A stretch of DNA of 64,000 nucleotides from Hamadaea sp. (GTDB lineage Bacteria; Actinomycetota; Actinomycetes; Mycobacteriales; Micromonosporaceae): contig NZ_JABFVK010000104.1 in the NCBI RefSeq assembly GCF_013362815.1, forward strand, positions 1-64,000, written 5' to 3'. The notes beneath the pieces were generated by a model. It made no database searches, was not told the DNA's origin, and saw nothing but the letters and a program-made list of their open reading frames with translations. Within the stretch, counting starts at the first letter, position 1; each line of letters begins with the position of its first letter. A program made the position numbers and the translations under genes. This document shows, piece after piece, positions 18,526 through 30,064 of this stretch.

Positions 18526-20262
18526 ATGGACAACCCCTCCACTCCACCCGAGTCCAGCCCGGCCCAGCAGGTGCGCCGGGCCGTCGTCGTGGGCGTCAAA
18601 CGGGCGCTGCGGGCGGCCGGTCCGGCCGGGCGGCGTACGGCGCGGGCGCTGACCGCGGCTCACCGGGCTTGGCGGCGGTCGCTTCAGCTGCGGATGGGGT
18701 TGATCACGCTCGTCCTGTCGGGGTCGTTGGTCGCCGGATTCGGGCTGCTCGTGGCGGACCGGAACACCACCGCGCAGATCGACGGCGTACGCCAGGCGAC
18801 CCGGGAGCAGCTGCGCCTGGGCGCGGAGTACGCCCGCGACCAGCTCGCCAACTACCAGTCCCCGGGCTCGGCGGCGGCGAACCAGCAGATCAAGGAGATC
18901 GTCAACCAGCTCAAGATCACCCCGGAGCAGGGCGGTGGCGTGGTCGTCGCGATGCTCGACGAGAGCGGCCAGGCGACCGACGCGGTCTACCCGGACAAAG
19001 CCCCGGTCGACAATGCGATCAGCTCGGGTTTGCACCGCGAGGTGGCGGTCAACCACAAGGTGGCCAGCCAGATCGTGTCGGCCGACATCGGCCAGAACGG
19101 CACCCGCACCTACCTGGTGTACGGCACTCCGGTGCCGACCCGCTGGGGCTATCTGGAGCTCTACTACTTCCAGCCCATGGACAACGCCGAGAGCATCACC
19201 AGCGACTTTCGCACCTCGATGGCCCTGCTCGGCTTCTTCCTGGTGGCGTTGCTGGTCCTCGTCGTGATGCTGGTGACCCGGCTGGTCGTCAACCCGATCC
19301 GGATCGCCGCCCGCACCGCGCAACGCCTCTCGGCCGGTCTGCTCGACCAGCGGATGGACGTCCGGGGTGAAGACGATCTGGCGATGCTCGCCTCCTCGTT
19401 CAACCAGATGGCGGCCAGCCTTCAGCGTCAGATCGTGCGCCTGGAGGAGATGTCCCGCCTGCAACGCCGCTTCACCTCCGACGTCTCCCACGAGCTGCGT
19501 ACGCCGCTGACCACCGTCCGGATGGCCGCCGACCTGCTGCACAGCGAACGCGACACGTTCGACCCGGCGGTCGCCCGGAGCGCCGAACTGCTGCAGCACG
19601 AGCTGGACCGGTTCGAGAACCTGCTGAGCGACCTGCTGGAGATCAGCCGGTTCGACGCGGGGTTCGCCATGCTCGACGCCGAGCCCACCGACCTCGGCCC
19701 GATCGTCTTGCGCGTGGTCGACCGGCTGGAGTCGGTTGCTGAGCGCGCCGGTGTCGAGGTCGAGATCGCCGTACCGGAGACACCGGTCATCGCCGAGGTC
19801 GACCCGCGCCGGATCGAGCGCGTCCTGCGTAACCTGATCGGCAACGCCGTCGAGCACGCGGAGGGCCGCCCAGTCGTGGTCACCCTCGGCGTGGACGAGC
19901 ATGCCGCCGCGGTCACCGTGCGCGACCACGGCATCGGGCTGAAACCCGGTGAGGAGAAGCTGGTCTTCAACCGGTTCTGGCGAGCGGACCCGTCCCGGGC
20001 CCGGCAGACCGGCGGCACCGGCCTCGGCTTGTCGATCGCGCTGGAAGACGCGCGCCTGCACGGCGGCTGGCTGGAGGCCTGGGGCGAGCCCGGCCAGGGC
20101 GCGCAGTTCCGGATCACCCTCCCCGTGCGCGCCGGCGATCGGCTGACCTCGTCGCCGTTGCCGTTGATGCCGTCCGGCACGGTCACCACCGAACTGCTCG
20201 ACTCCGTTCCGCCGCAGGTTGCGGGACCGTCCGCCCCCGCACACCCCGCCGGAGTCGCCTGA
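18526..20262 (+). CDS. mtrB: Sensor histidine kinase MtrB
   Basis: Membrane kinase of 578 residues. The N-terminus is basic and cytoplasmic (about 1-55); membrane helices at about 57-77 and 229-252 bracket an extracellular sensor domain. Then come HAMP (about 253-305), the phospho-acceptor helix SDVSHELRTPL with His near residue 322, and the ATPase domain (N box RNLIGNAVEHAE, G boxes DHGIGL and GGTGLGLSIA). The partner is MtrA, with LpqB as an accessory. Its TGA stop shares one base with the lpqB ATG. Confidence 0.95.
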   Translation: MDNPSTPPESSPAQQVRRAVVVGVKRALRAAGPAGRRTARALTAAHRAWRRSLQLRMGLITLVLSGSLVAGFGLLVADRNTTAQIDGVRQATREQLRLGAEYARDQLANYQSPGSAAANQQIKEIVNQLKITPEQGGGVVVAMLDESGQATDAVYPDKAPVDNAISSGLHREVAVNHKVASQIVSADIGQNGTRTYLVYGTPVPTRWGYLELYYFQPMDNAESITSDFRTSMALLGFFLVALLVLVVMLVTRLVVNPIRIAARTAQRLSAGLLDQRMDVRGEDDLAMLASSFNQMAASLQRQIVRLEEMSRLQRRFTSDVSHELRTPLTTVRMAADLLHSERDTFDPAVARSAELLQHELDRFENLLSDLLEISRFDAGFAMLDAEPTDLGPIVLRVVDRLESVAERAGVEVEIAVPETPVIAEVDPRRIERVLRNLIGNAVEHAEGRPVVVTLGVDEHAAAVTVRDHGIGLKPGEEKLVFNRFWRADPSRARQTGGTGLGLSIALEDARLHGGWLEAWGEPGQGAQFRITLPVRAGDRLTSSPLPLMPSGTVTTELLDSVPPQVAGPSAPAHPAGVA

Positions 20263-22142
20263 TGGATCGCCGTACGCTTCTGCGCCTGGCCGGGCTGGGC
20301 GCAGCCGCCGGTGGGCTGAGCGCCTGTGGCATCGCTTCGCACGACGGGATCGTCGTCGACGGCACCGGCCCGGCTCCGATCGGCGGCGCGAGTGACACCC
20401 CGGCTCGCCGTCCCACCTGGGGTCCGGGGCTGGACGTGAAGGCGCTCATCCGGGACTTCTTCCACCAGCCCGCCGGCGACGACGGCCCCGATCAGGCCCG
20501 CGCCCGGTGCCGGGCGTATCTGGGCGGGGAGATCGCGCCGACCTGGCGGCCGGGAAACGAGATCACCGTCATCTGGCTCGATCAGGACCAGTTGGACGCC
20601 GTGATCCCGACGGTCAACCTCGACTCCCTGGTGGTCCCGATCGAGTTCTACGGGCTCGGCCGGCTGACCGCGAAGGGGCTCACACCGCTGCCGGCCACCC
20701 GGCCGATCACGGCGGACGTCTGGGTGACACCGCGTACGCCGAACGGCAACGACTTCGTGATCACGAAGATCCAATACAAGGGCAACAACAACAACGCCGC
20801 CGACGTCGAGGGGACGATGCTGCTGTCCTCGTTCGCGTTGTCGCAGCTCTACGACTATCGGGAGCTCTACTTCTTCTCGGCGACGGCTACGAAGGAACTC
20901 GTCCCCGACGCCCGCTACGTGTACAAGTCGCCGGACACCTTGTCGCCCCGGAAGGCGATCGAACTCCTCGCGGCCGGCCCGTCGGACTGGCTCGCGAACA
21001 TCGTCAACCAGCCGATCGACATGAAGCTCAAGGACACGCCGACCACGGACGGCGGCAAGATCGTGGTGAATCTGAACCAGTTCGACGGCAAGGAGCCTGA
21101 GGTCTTCGATCCGCTGGTCGCCCAGCTGAGCTGGACGCTCCTGCCCGAGGTCAAGACGATCACGACGCGGGACAGCTCGCCGATCCAGATCAAGGTCGAG
21201 AGCGTCGTCAAGGCGGAGGCGGGCAAGCCCTACAAGGCGTACAACGTCGCTGCGGCAAGGCATCCAGCCGAGCGCATGTTCGCCGTCGCCGACGGCAGGG
21301 TACGCCGGATCCGGCTAGGCGAACCGGTCGAGCCGGCGGTCACCTTCCTCGACGGGACCACGCCGAATCAGAACCAGGGCATCGAGTGGGCCGCCTGCCT
21401 GGCCGACACCAAGGATCCGAAGGAGATCAGCACGATCGCCGTCGTCCGCCGAGAGGGCAGCCGGCCGAAGCTCATCGTCTATCCCCGGACAGATGCGTCG
21501 TCCGAGGGCCGGCAGATCAAGTTCGCCACCACGCCCGAGACCGTGCTGCGGCCCATCTTCATCGATCGCGAGACGCTGCTCGCGGTCGCGGACGGCTCGC
21601 TCTACCAGGTCCGGACGACGGTCGACGCCGATCCGCGGCGGATCACGATTCCGTCGGTATCCAGTCCGATCACGGCCTTCGCGTTGTCGCCGGAGCGCCG
21701 ACGGCTGGCCGTGGTCACCGCCAAGGGGTTGTTCATGGTCGCGCTGAGCCGCGAGCTCGAAGGCGACAAGATCACTGCGGCGGGCGTACGCCGAGTGCCC
21801 ACCGTGCCGAGCAACCTGACCGGCGTCGGGTTCACCGCCGAGTCCTGGCTGGCCGTCTCGGGTTTCTACCGCGGCAACGCCGGGATCATGGAGATCTCGC
21901 TGGACGGCGGCATCATCGGCCGGTCCGGCGGACAGCCCTGGCTGAAGTATCAGGGCTTCCCGTCGATCACCTCGCTCATGGCGTACGCGGACAACCCGGA
22001 CCCCGAGCGCGAGACGAAGCTCGGCCGGGTCGTCTACACCGCGAACAGCAGCGCCTATGAGGTCCCGACGACCTCGTTGTCGGCCGACGTCGTCGGGACG
22101 AAGCCCGAGGGCAAAGTGATCAACCCGTTCTTCCTGGAGTGA
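20262..22142 (+). CDS. lpqB: Lipoprotein LpqB, beta-propeller MtrAB accessory protein
   Basis: Exported lipoprotein of 626 residues. The lipobox LSAC lies near residue 19. It has a GerMN-like domain (about 70-290, with RTPNGNDFVITKI and FFSATATKELVPDARYV) and a C-terminal beta-propeller (about 330-620, VSSPITAFALSPERRRLAVV). In mycobacteria LpqB binds the MtrB extracellular domain and modulates signalling. ATG 20262 overlaps the mtrB stop (TGATG), so translation is coupled. Confidence 0.92.
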   Translation: MDRRTLLRLAGLGAAAGGLSACGIASHDGIVVDGTGPAPIGGASDTPARRPTWGPGLDVKALIRDFFHQPAGDDGPDQARARCRAYLGGEIAPTWRPGNEITVIWLDQDQLDAVIPTVNLDSLVVPIEFYGLGRLTAKGLTPLPATRPITADVWVTPRTPNGNDFVITKIQYKGNNNNAADVEGTMLLSSFALSQLYDYRELYFFSATATKELVPDARYVYKSPDTLSPRKAIELLAAGPSDWLANIVNQPIDMKLKDTPTTDGGKIVVNLNQFDGKEPEVFDPLVAQLSWTLLPEVKTITTRDSSPIQIKVESVVKAEAGKPYKAYNVAAARHPAERMFAVADGRVRRIRLGEPVEPAVTFLDGTTPNQNQGIEWAACLADTKDPKEISTIAVVRREGSRPKLIVYPRTDASSEGRQIKFATTPETVLRPIFIDRETLLAVADGSLYQVRTTVDADPRRITIPSVSSPITAFALSPERRRLAVVTAKGLFMVALSRELEGDKITAAGVRRVPTVPSNLTGVGFTAESWLAVSGFYRGNAGIMEISLDGGIIGRSGGQPWLKYQGFPSITSLMAYADNPDPERETKLGRVVYTANSSAYEVPTTSLSADVVGTKPEGKVINPFFLE

Positions 22143-22145
22143 CGC

Positions 22146-22862
22146 ATGCGGGCGTACGAGGCACTGGCGGACCTGATCCTGCCGACCTCGTGCGCCGGTT
22201 GCGCCGTTTCCGGGGTCTCCCTGCGAAGCGGGGTATGCGCTGATTGCGTCGCCGCCGTGGCGGCCATGCGACCGCGGGAAACCCGGCCGACCCCCGCACC
22301 GGACGGGTTGCCGCTGTGCGTCAGTCTCGGTTCGTACGCCGACCCGTTGCGCTCGATGATCGTGAACTACAAGGACCGGAATCGCCATCGGCTGGCCAAG
22401 CCGCTCGGCGCGCTGCTCGGGGCGGTCGTGGCCGAGGTGGCCGCCCGGCGCCCGGTGCTGCTGATCCCGGTGCCCGACACGCCGGGCGCGGCCCGTGAAC
22501 GGCACGGCGACCACATGGCCCGGCTGACCCGGATCGCCGCCCGGCGGCTGCGCGCTGCGGGAACGGCCGCCCTGATCGCGTACCCCTTGAAGGCGATGCC
22601 CCGCGCGGACTCGACGCATCTGTCCGCCGCGGACCGCGCGAGGACGGCGCGGGACGCGTTCGCGGTACGCCCGGCGCGAGTGACCGGTCTGCGCGCGGTG
22701 GCCCGCGGCCGATTGATCTTCGTGGTCGACGACGTACTGACCACCGGATCGACGCTCGCCGTGATCTCCGAACGCCTTGCCGAGACAGGTGTCGAGGTGG
22801 CGGCGGGGGTGACATTGGCGGCCACCGAACTCCGGCGCGACGTTCCCATTCACGGCGTATGA
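22146..22862 (+). CDS. ComF family phosphoribosyltransferase-like protein
   Basis: Protein of 238 residues. An N-terminal zinc ribbon (PTSCAGCAVSGVSLRSGVC, then DC) is followed by a phosphoribosyltransferase fold with the PRPP motif FVVDDVLTTGSTL near residue 199. ComF proteins support DNA uptake in transformable bacteria; in actinobacteria the gene is kept next to lpqB and hpf with unknown purpose. It lies 3 bases after the lpqB stop, so it is probably co-transcribed. Confidence 0.85.
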   Translation: MRAYEALADLILPTSCAGCAVSGVSLRSGVCADCVAAVAAMRPRETRPTPAPDGLPLCVSLGSYADPLRSMIVNYKDRNRHRLAKPLGALLGAVVAEVAARRPVLLIPVPDTPGAARERHGDHMARLTRIAARRLRAAGTAALIAYPLKAMPRADSTHLSAADRARTARDAFAVRPARVTGLRAVARGRLIFVVDDVLTTGSTLAVISERLAETGVEVAAGVTLAATELRRDVPIHGV

Positions 22863-23062
22863 GAGGTGCCGACCCGAACGGGCGAATCCGAGTAAAACGG
22901 TCTTGAGACAAAGGATGACGATCGGGCGACGAACGGCTAGCGTCAGAGTCCAGAGCAGTTCCACCCGAGAGGGTGAGGGACCAGCGGGAGGGGTTTAGAG
23001 CACATCGCCCCGAGCGCGTGGACGCCGGGGCGCCACCACAGGTAGACCGTGGGAGGTCAGGC

Positions 23063-23665
23063 GTGGACATCGTCGTCAAGGGACGCAACGTCGAGGTGCC
23101 CGATCACTACCGGGTGCATGTCGCCGACAAGCTGAGCAAGGTCGAGCGGTATGACCAGAAGATCCAGCGAATCGATGTCGAACTATTCCACGAGCGCAAT
23201 CCCCGTCAGGTGGAGCGCTGCCAGCATGTCGAGATCACGTGTGTGAGCCGGGGGCCGGTCGTGCGGGCCGAGGCGATCTCGGGAGACTTCTACAGCGCGC
23301 TGGACCTCGCGAGCACCAAGCTGGAGCAGCGCCTGCGCCGGGCGGCCGACCGCCGCCGCGTGCATCGCGGACGACGCGCGCCGGTCTCGGTCGCCGCCGC
23401 GACCGCCGGGCTCGCCTTCGCCGAGCCGCCGCCGATGGAGTCAGCCGTTCTCGAGGAATCCATCGACAAGAACGACGACGAACCGTGGACCATCGTGCGC
23501 GAGAAGGAGTTCTCCTCCGAGCCGATGACGATCGACGACGCCCTGTACCAGATGGAGCTGGTCGGGCACGACTTCTTCCTCTTCAACGACAAGGAGACGG
23601 GTCGCCCGAGCGTCGTGTACCGCCGTAAGGCCTACGACTACGGCGTGATCACGCTCGCGCCCTGA
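23063..23665 (+). CDS. hpf: Ribosome hibernation promoting factor, long form
   Basis: Protein of 200 residues. The S30AE ribosome-binding domain (about 1-100, MDIVVKGRNVEVPDHYRVHV) and the C-terminal dimerisation domain (about 140-200, FSSEPMTIDDALYQMELVGH then FFLFNDKETGRPSVVYRRK) make this the long form that creates 100S ribosome dimers in stationary phase. GTG 23063 has GGGAGG 8 bases upstream. The 200-base gap after comF contains TAGCGT (22938), a possible -10, so it probably has its own promoter. Confidence 0.93.
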   Translation: MDIVVKGRNVEVPDHYRVHVADKLSKVERYDQKIQRIDVELFHERNPRQVERCQHVEITCVSRGPVVRAEAISGDFYSALDLASTKLEQRLRRAADRRRVHRGRRAPVSVAAATAGLAFAEPPPMESAVLEESIDKNDDEPWTIVREKEFSSEPMTIDDALYQMELVGHDFFLFNDKETGRPSVVYRRKAYDYGVITLAP

Positions 23666-23686
23666 CTTCTTCGCTCCGCCCGCTAC

Positions 23687-23718
23687 GCGTCGCCCCGCGC
23701 CATGGCGCGAGGCGACGC
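23687..23718. terminator. Hairpin terminator after hpf
   Basis: GCGTCGCC (23687-23694) pairs with GGCGACGC (23711-23718), and inside it CGCGCC pairs with GGCGCG around AT. A very stable stem 22 bases after the hpf stop, without a T-tract, typical of high-GC actinobacterial terminators. Confidence 0.6.
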
Positions 23719-23767
23719 TGTTCGCGTTAGCGTTGCCCTTTCGCGTTGCCGAATTGTCCGAATTTCA

Positions 23768-23818
23768 TGATCAGCGGAAAATTCGCGGTGCCATGACCCC
23801 ACATTTTCTCCGTTGATC
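23768..23818. terminator. Imperfect inverted repeat after the GNAT genes
   Basis: TGATCAGCGGAAAAT (23768-23782) faces ATTTTCTCCGTTGATC (23803-23818) with small mismatches. It lies 31 bases beyond the stop of the minus-strand GNAT gene (23849), in the convergent gap with hpf. It also contains TCATGATCA, reminiscent of the family A palindromes. Confidence 0.4.
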
Positions 23819-23848
23819 TCCGCCAAGGACGGCGGGTTGGCGCGGGCG

Positions 23849-24958
23849 TCAGGGCAGGCGTACCCACTGAATGTCGTCGATCCGGGTCCCGTCCGGGCCG
23901 GGCAGCCGGTGTCGCATGAGCGCTTCCCGTTCGAAGCCGGCCCGTTGCAGCACCTTCTGCGAAGCTTCGTTGCGGGTGTCGGTTCCGGCGATCACCCGGG
24001 CGACTCCGGCGTACTCGAAGGCCCAGCGCGCGACCAGATCGGCGGCCCGGGTGGCGAACCCCCGGCCGCGGAACTCCCGGCGCAGGCTGTAACCGATCAT
24101 GCCCTCCTGGAGTGAACGCATGAAGTAGTAGAAGCCGATGTCTCCGGCGAACTCCCCGGTCTCGGCGTCGAGGATGGTCATGTCGGCACGGTCGCCGGCC
24201 AGCCAGAGCGCCCCGACCCGGGCGGCCCGAGCGGTCAGGTTCTCCAAGGTGAGCGTGGTGTCGCCGAAGTTCGTCTCGGCCACCTCCGGCAGCGAGAACA
24301 GCTCGAACAGGTCGGCGGCGTCCTGCGTACGCTGCGGGCGGAGGGTCACCACTCCGTCGGAGAGCTGCCCGCCTGGCAACGGTGGCAAGCCGGGCGCGAT
24401 CGGGTCGCCGCTGTCGGCCGCGAGGCGTACGAACGTGATCAGGTCGTGGCGTCCGCCGTCGCGGCCGGGGGCGGCCGATCGGCGTACGCCTTCGCGGCGG
24501 AAACCGGAAGCCAGCGCCACCTTCTGCGAACCGACGTTCTCCCACTCGGTGCACAACTCGATGCGGGCCAGCCCGGCCTCGAACACAGCGGCCGCCAATG
24601 CGCGTACGGCGGTGGTTGCAACGCCGCGGCCGCGTGCCTGGGGAGCCACCCAATAGCCGGTCTCGGCCTGCGCCCGGTCGGCCTGGCAGCGCTGCAGACT
24701 CACCGCGCCGAGCAGATCCCCGGTACGCCGGTCGGTGACGACGTACCGCACGCCGCCCGCCGCGATCAGCTGGGCGTTGCTCTCCGGCGCGGCCCAGTCC
24801 GCGGCGAACTCCGTCGTCATGGGGACGGGCACGTTCGGGAGGAAGCGCACGGCCTCGGGGTTGTCGAGCGCCCGCCCGACCGCCGGGGCGTCGTCGAGCC
24901 GGGGGTGACGCAGAACCAGGTCGTCGGCCTCGATGACGTCAGGGTACGCAAAAGTCAC
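23849..24958 (-). CDS. Tandem-domain GNAT N-acetyltransferase
   Basis: Protein of 369 residues formed by two GNAT domains. Domain 1 (about 5-180) has the acetyl-CoA loop APQARGRGVATTAVRAL; domain 2 (about 195-369) has RREFRGRGFATRAADLV. Both carry the late GNAT motif (NVGSQKVALASGF and NEASQKVLQRAGF). Substrates cannot be inferred; sequences of this kind are often annotated as ribosomal-protein-type (RimJ/RimL-like) acetyltransferases. GTG 24958 overlaps the stop of the upstream GNAT gene (GTGA), so three acetyltransferase domains are made from one operon. Confidence 0.85.
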   Translation of the reverse strand: MTFAYPDVIEADDLVLRHPRLDDAPAVGRALDNPEAVRFLPNVPVPMTTEFAADWAAPESNAQLIAAGGVRYVVTDRRTGDLLGAVSLQRCQADRAQAETGYWVAPQARGRGVATTAVRALAAAVFEAGLARIELCTEWENVGSQKVALASGFRREGVRRSAAPGRDGGRHDLITFVRLAADSGDPIAPGLPPLPGGQLSDGVVTLRPQRTQDAADLFELFSLPEVAETNFGDTTLTLENLTARAARVGALWLAGDRADMTILDAETGEFAGDIGFYYFMRSLQEGMIGYSLRREFRGRGFATRAADLVARWAFEYAGVARVIAGTDTRNEASQKVLQRAGFEREALMRHRLPGPDGTRIDDIQWVRLP

Positions 24959-25554
24959 GCGATTACCTCCACCGTGGCGTCGACGGGCAGGTCGGCCGGG
25001 AGGAGAGAGGCGATCCACTCGTCGACCCGGCGACCGTCCTTGCTCCCGTACGCCCGCAGCGTCCCCTCGAAGGTGAAGCCGGCCTTCTCGGCGACCCGGC
25101 GGCTGGCGACGTTGCCGACGTGGGCCTTCCACTCGACCCGTTCCAGTCCCAGGTGCAGCAGTCCGTAGGCGGCGGCCGTCCGCAACGCGGCCGTCATGTA
25201 GCCCTTGCCGCGAGCGTCCGGGCCGGTCAGGAAGCCGACGTCGGCGATCTTCGGATCGGCCGCCAGCACCCGAAGGTCGATCTGGGCGGCGTACGCCCCG
25301 GCGGCGTCGGTGACGACCCAGGTGGCGCCCTGCTCCCGGGCCCACCAGCCCGGGGCGTAGTCGGTGACGAAGCCGACGGCGCGGTCGCGGTCGTAGGCGG
25401 CGGACAAGGTGGTCCAGCGCTGACTCTCGGGGTCGGTGCAGGCGGCGAAGATCGCGTCTACGTCGCGCATCTCGGCCGGCCGCAGCAGGATCTTCTCGCC
25501 ACGGTCGGTGACCGCGCCGAGAACGGGTTGTGGCTGGTCGTAGGGGCTGCTCAT
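24955..25554 (-). CDS. GNAT family N-acetyltransferase
   Basis: Single-domain protein of 199 residues. The acetyl-CoA loop is GPDARGKGYMTAALRTA (about residue 108), followed by LGLERVEWKAHVGNVASRRVAEKAGF, a RimJ/RimL-type pattern. The target is unknown. It is translationally coupled to the tandem GNAT gene downstream (GTGA overlap at 24955-24958). The promoter would lie in the 151-base gap shared with secA. Confidence 0.85.
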   Translation of the reverse strand: MSSPYDQPQPVLGAVTDRGEKILLRPAEMRDVDAIFAACTDPESQRWTTLSAAYDRDRAVGFVTDYAPGWWAREQGATWVVTDAAGAYAAQIDLRVLAADPKIADVGFLTGPDARGKGYMTAALRTAAAYGLLHLGLERVEWKAHVGNVASRRVAEKAGFTFEGTLRAYGSKDGRRVDEWIASLLPADLPVDATVEVIA

Positions 25555-25705
25555 GGGTCGAGTCTGCCAGCTCGGGCAAGCCGATAAGTCTGTGCCCAGA
25601 CGCGAGGTTTATGCCGCTTTAGGGGCACCCGGCCGGGCGGGGGTGGGTGAACGGCGAAACTCCGCCTAGGATGGGTCGGCAGACCATATAGGGGAGCGCT
25701 GACCC

Positions 25706-28555
<2,850 letters not shown>

Positions 28556-28565
28556 TCGAACACCG

Positions 28566-28600
28566 GATCGGCCCCTCTCCACTACGGAGGGGGGCCGATC
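28566..28600. terminator. Bidirectional terminator after secA
   Basis: GATCGGCCCCTC (28566-28577) pairs with GAGGGGGGCCGATC (28587-28600) with a small G bulge. It lies between the secA stop (28555) and the convergent gene ending at 28605. Confidence 0.7.
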
Positions 28601-28604
28601 GGCG

Positions 28605-29111
28605 TCACAGGTCCAGCACGTCGGCCAGTTCGCTGGGGGCGTACCAGAGGAGCTCGTGATCCTCCGCGCCATCCACAGTGAACTGTGCGTCGGGATCGCC
28701 CGCGGCTGCCTGGTCGACGACCTCCGCCGCCGCCGCGACCGCCGTCTCGGCGTCCGCGTCGTCGACGTGGATCGCGGCCACGTCGGCCAGCCGCACCGGG
28801 CCGGCGAGGTGGATCTCGCTGGAACCGAGATCGCCGTTGACGGGCTGGATCGACCGGCCCGGCACGTCGGCGGAGAGCACCACCCGGCGGCGCACTGCTC
28901 CGGCGTCCGCGTGCAGCAGGCGGAGCGCGTCCTGCGCCGCCCGGGTGAATGCGACGTACTCCAGCTCCTCCTCGTCGCCTTCGACGTACCACTCCCGCAG
29001 CGCGGGTGTGACCGCGTGCGCCGTCACCGTCGCGACCTCGCCGGCCGTGCGCGCCTGGGCGAGCATCGGCAGCGTCGCCGCCAGGTAGACCCGGACCTTG
29101 TCCTCGGCCAC
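28605..29111 (-). CDS. DUF6912-like conserved actinobacterial protein
   Basis: Acidic protein of 168 residues. The N-terminus [16 protein letters not shown] and the motif [20 protein letters not shown] match what I recall of a small actinobacterial family (DUF6912) of unknown function found near secA. No membrane helix or catalytic motif is visible. The start is GTG 29111, with GGAGG 6 bases upstream; the frame is open farther but lacks start signals. Confidence 0.7.
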   Translation of the reverse strand: MAEDKVRVYLAATLPMLAQARTAGEVATVTAHAVTPALREWYVEGDEEELEYVAFTRAAQDALRLLHADAGAVRRRVVLSADVPGRSIQPVNGDLGSSEIHLAGPVRLADVAAIHVDDADAETAVAAAAEVVDQAAAGDPDAQFTVDGAEDHELLWYAPSELADVLDL

Positions 29112-29244
29112 CCCTGCCTCCTCCACGTCGTCGGTTACCCCGCTCTTCATACACCCCGGCGCCGCGAGTCGGTGGTGTGACCGGCTTGCATCCTCGCCGT
29201 CACGTGGCAAACTTAGGCAAACGCAGGCTGGTGAGGTCATCCGG

Positions 29245-29493
29245 ATGGAACAACGCCGTTTCCTCGAACTCAACGACGTGGCCGAGGAGCTCAACATCTC
29301 CTTCGCCCAGGTCTACGCGCTCGTCCGGCGTGGCGATCTGCCCGCGATCAAGATCGGTGGGCGCGGTCAGTGGCGCGTCGAGCGCGGCAAGCTCGAGGAT
29401 TTCATCACCCGCATGTACGCCGAGACGGCCGATTTCATCCGCGACAATCCATTTGTGGGCGGCGATCTACCGGAGCTTGACAAACCGCGCTAG
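29245..29493 (+). CDS. Excisionase/BldC-type helix-turn-helix protein
   Basis: Small DNA-binding protein of 82 residues made of a MerR-like winged helix: [21 protein letters not shown], then [19 protein letters not shown] and a short helical tail. Such proteins are often named excisionase family, but there is no integrase nearby and the neighbours are conserved core genes, so a chromosomal regulator is more likely. ATG 29245 has GAGG about 10 bases upstream. Its TAG stop is the first half of a TAGTCT box that may drive the next gene. Confidence 0.82.
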   Translation: MEQRRFLELNDVAEELNISFAQVYALVRRGDLPAIKIGGRGQWRVERGKLEDFITRMYAETADFIRDNPFVGGDLPELDKPR

Positions 29494-29496
29494 TCT
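29491..29496 (+). promoter_or_regulatory. Possible -10 element formed on the stop codon
   Basis: TAGTCT starts with the TAG stop of the HTH gene. The next start codon is 51 bases on (29548), so a transcript from here would have a short leader containing two similar AGGCAAC-like motifs. Confidence 0.35.
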
Positions 29497-29547
29497 GTTC
29501 ACACCACAGGCAAACAGAGGCAACTGAAGCGAACCGGAGGGTCTGCG

Positions 29548-30030
29548 ATGACTTCCGTGCACCGGCTGCTCCCGGCACCGGCCCACGAGCCGCCTTGCGC
29601 AGACGAGGTCGCACCCACGACGGGGGCCGTGGCCGTCGCTGCGCCCGAGGAGGCCTTGCCCCTGGCGGCGCTCGTCGGTGCCTCTGGAGTGTGCCAGACC
29701 GCCGCGCGCCGCTTCCTCATGCTCTGCCTCGAGGTGTGCCAAGGCTTCCGGCCGAGTGCCCAGCTGGCCCGGATCTGCCGTCCGGCCGAAGCCGTCCAGA
29801 TCACCGAGGAGATCTCCCGGCTGGCCAAGCGGGTCGGCGAGCTGCGGCCGCGCAACGCCGCCCGGGGGGCCGCCGTCAAGCCGCGCCGCCTGCGGGTGTG
29901 CGAGCCGCGCCCGGGCATCGGGGAGGCGGCGGTCGTGCTGAACGCGCACGGCACGGTGATCGCGTTCGCCTTCCGCATCGAGCGGCAGGACGACGGGGCC
30001 TGGCTGGCCACCGCCGCCGTGCTGCTCTGA
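29548..30030 (+). CDS. Rv3235-like conserved actinobacterial protein
   Basis: Protein of 160 residues. The N-terminal third is low-complexity Ala/Pro; the rest matches the Rv3235 family pattern (ARRFLMLCLEVCQGFRPSAQL, then RVCEPRPGIGEAAVVLN and FAFRIERQDDGAWLATA). Function unknown. In M. tuberculosis Rv3235 is also near secA1 (Rv3240c), which supports the assignment. CGGAGGG lies 7 bases before the ATG. Confidence 0.75.
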   Translation: MTSVHRLLPAPAHEPPCADEVAPTTGAVAVAAPEEALPLAALVGASGVCQTAARRFLMLCLEVCQGFRPSAQLARICRPAEAVQITEEISRLAKRVGELRPRNAARGAAVKPRRLRVCEPRPGIGEAAVVLNAHGTVIAFAFRIERQDDGAWLATAAVLL

Positions 30031-30064
30031 GCGGTTCCGCTCGCGCGTACCGCCGTCACATCGG

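Noticed and set aside
29245-29493. Phage or plasmid excisionase
   Set aside because: No integrase, attachment site or phage gene nearby; the gene stands among conserved core genes.
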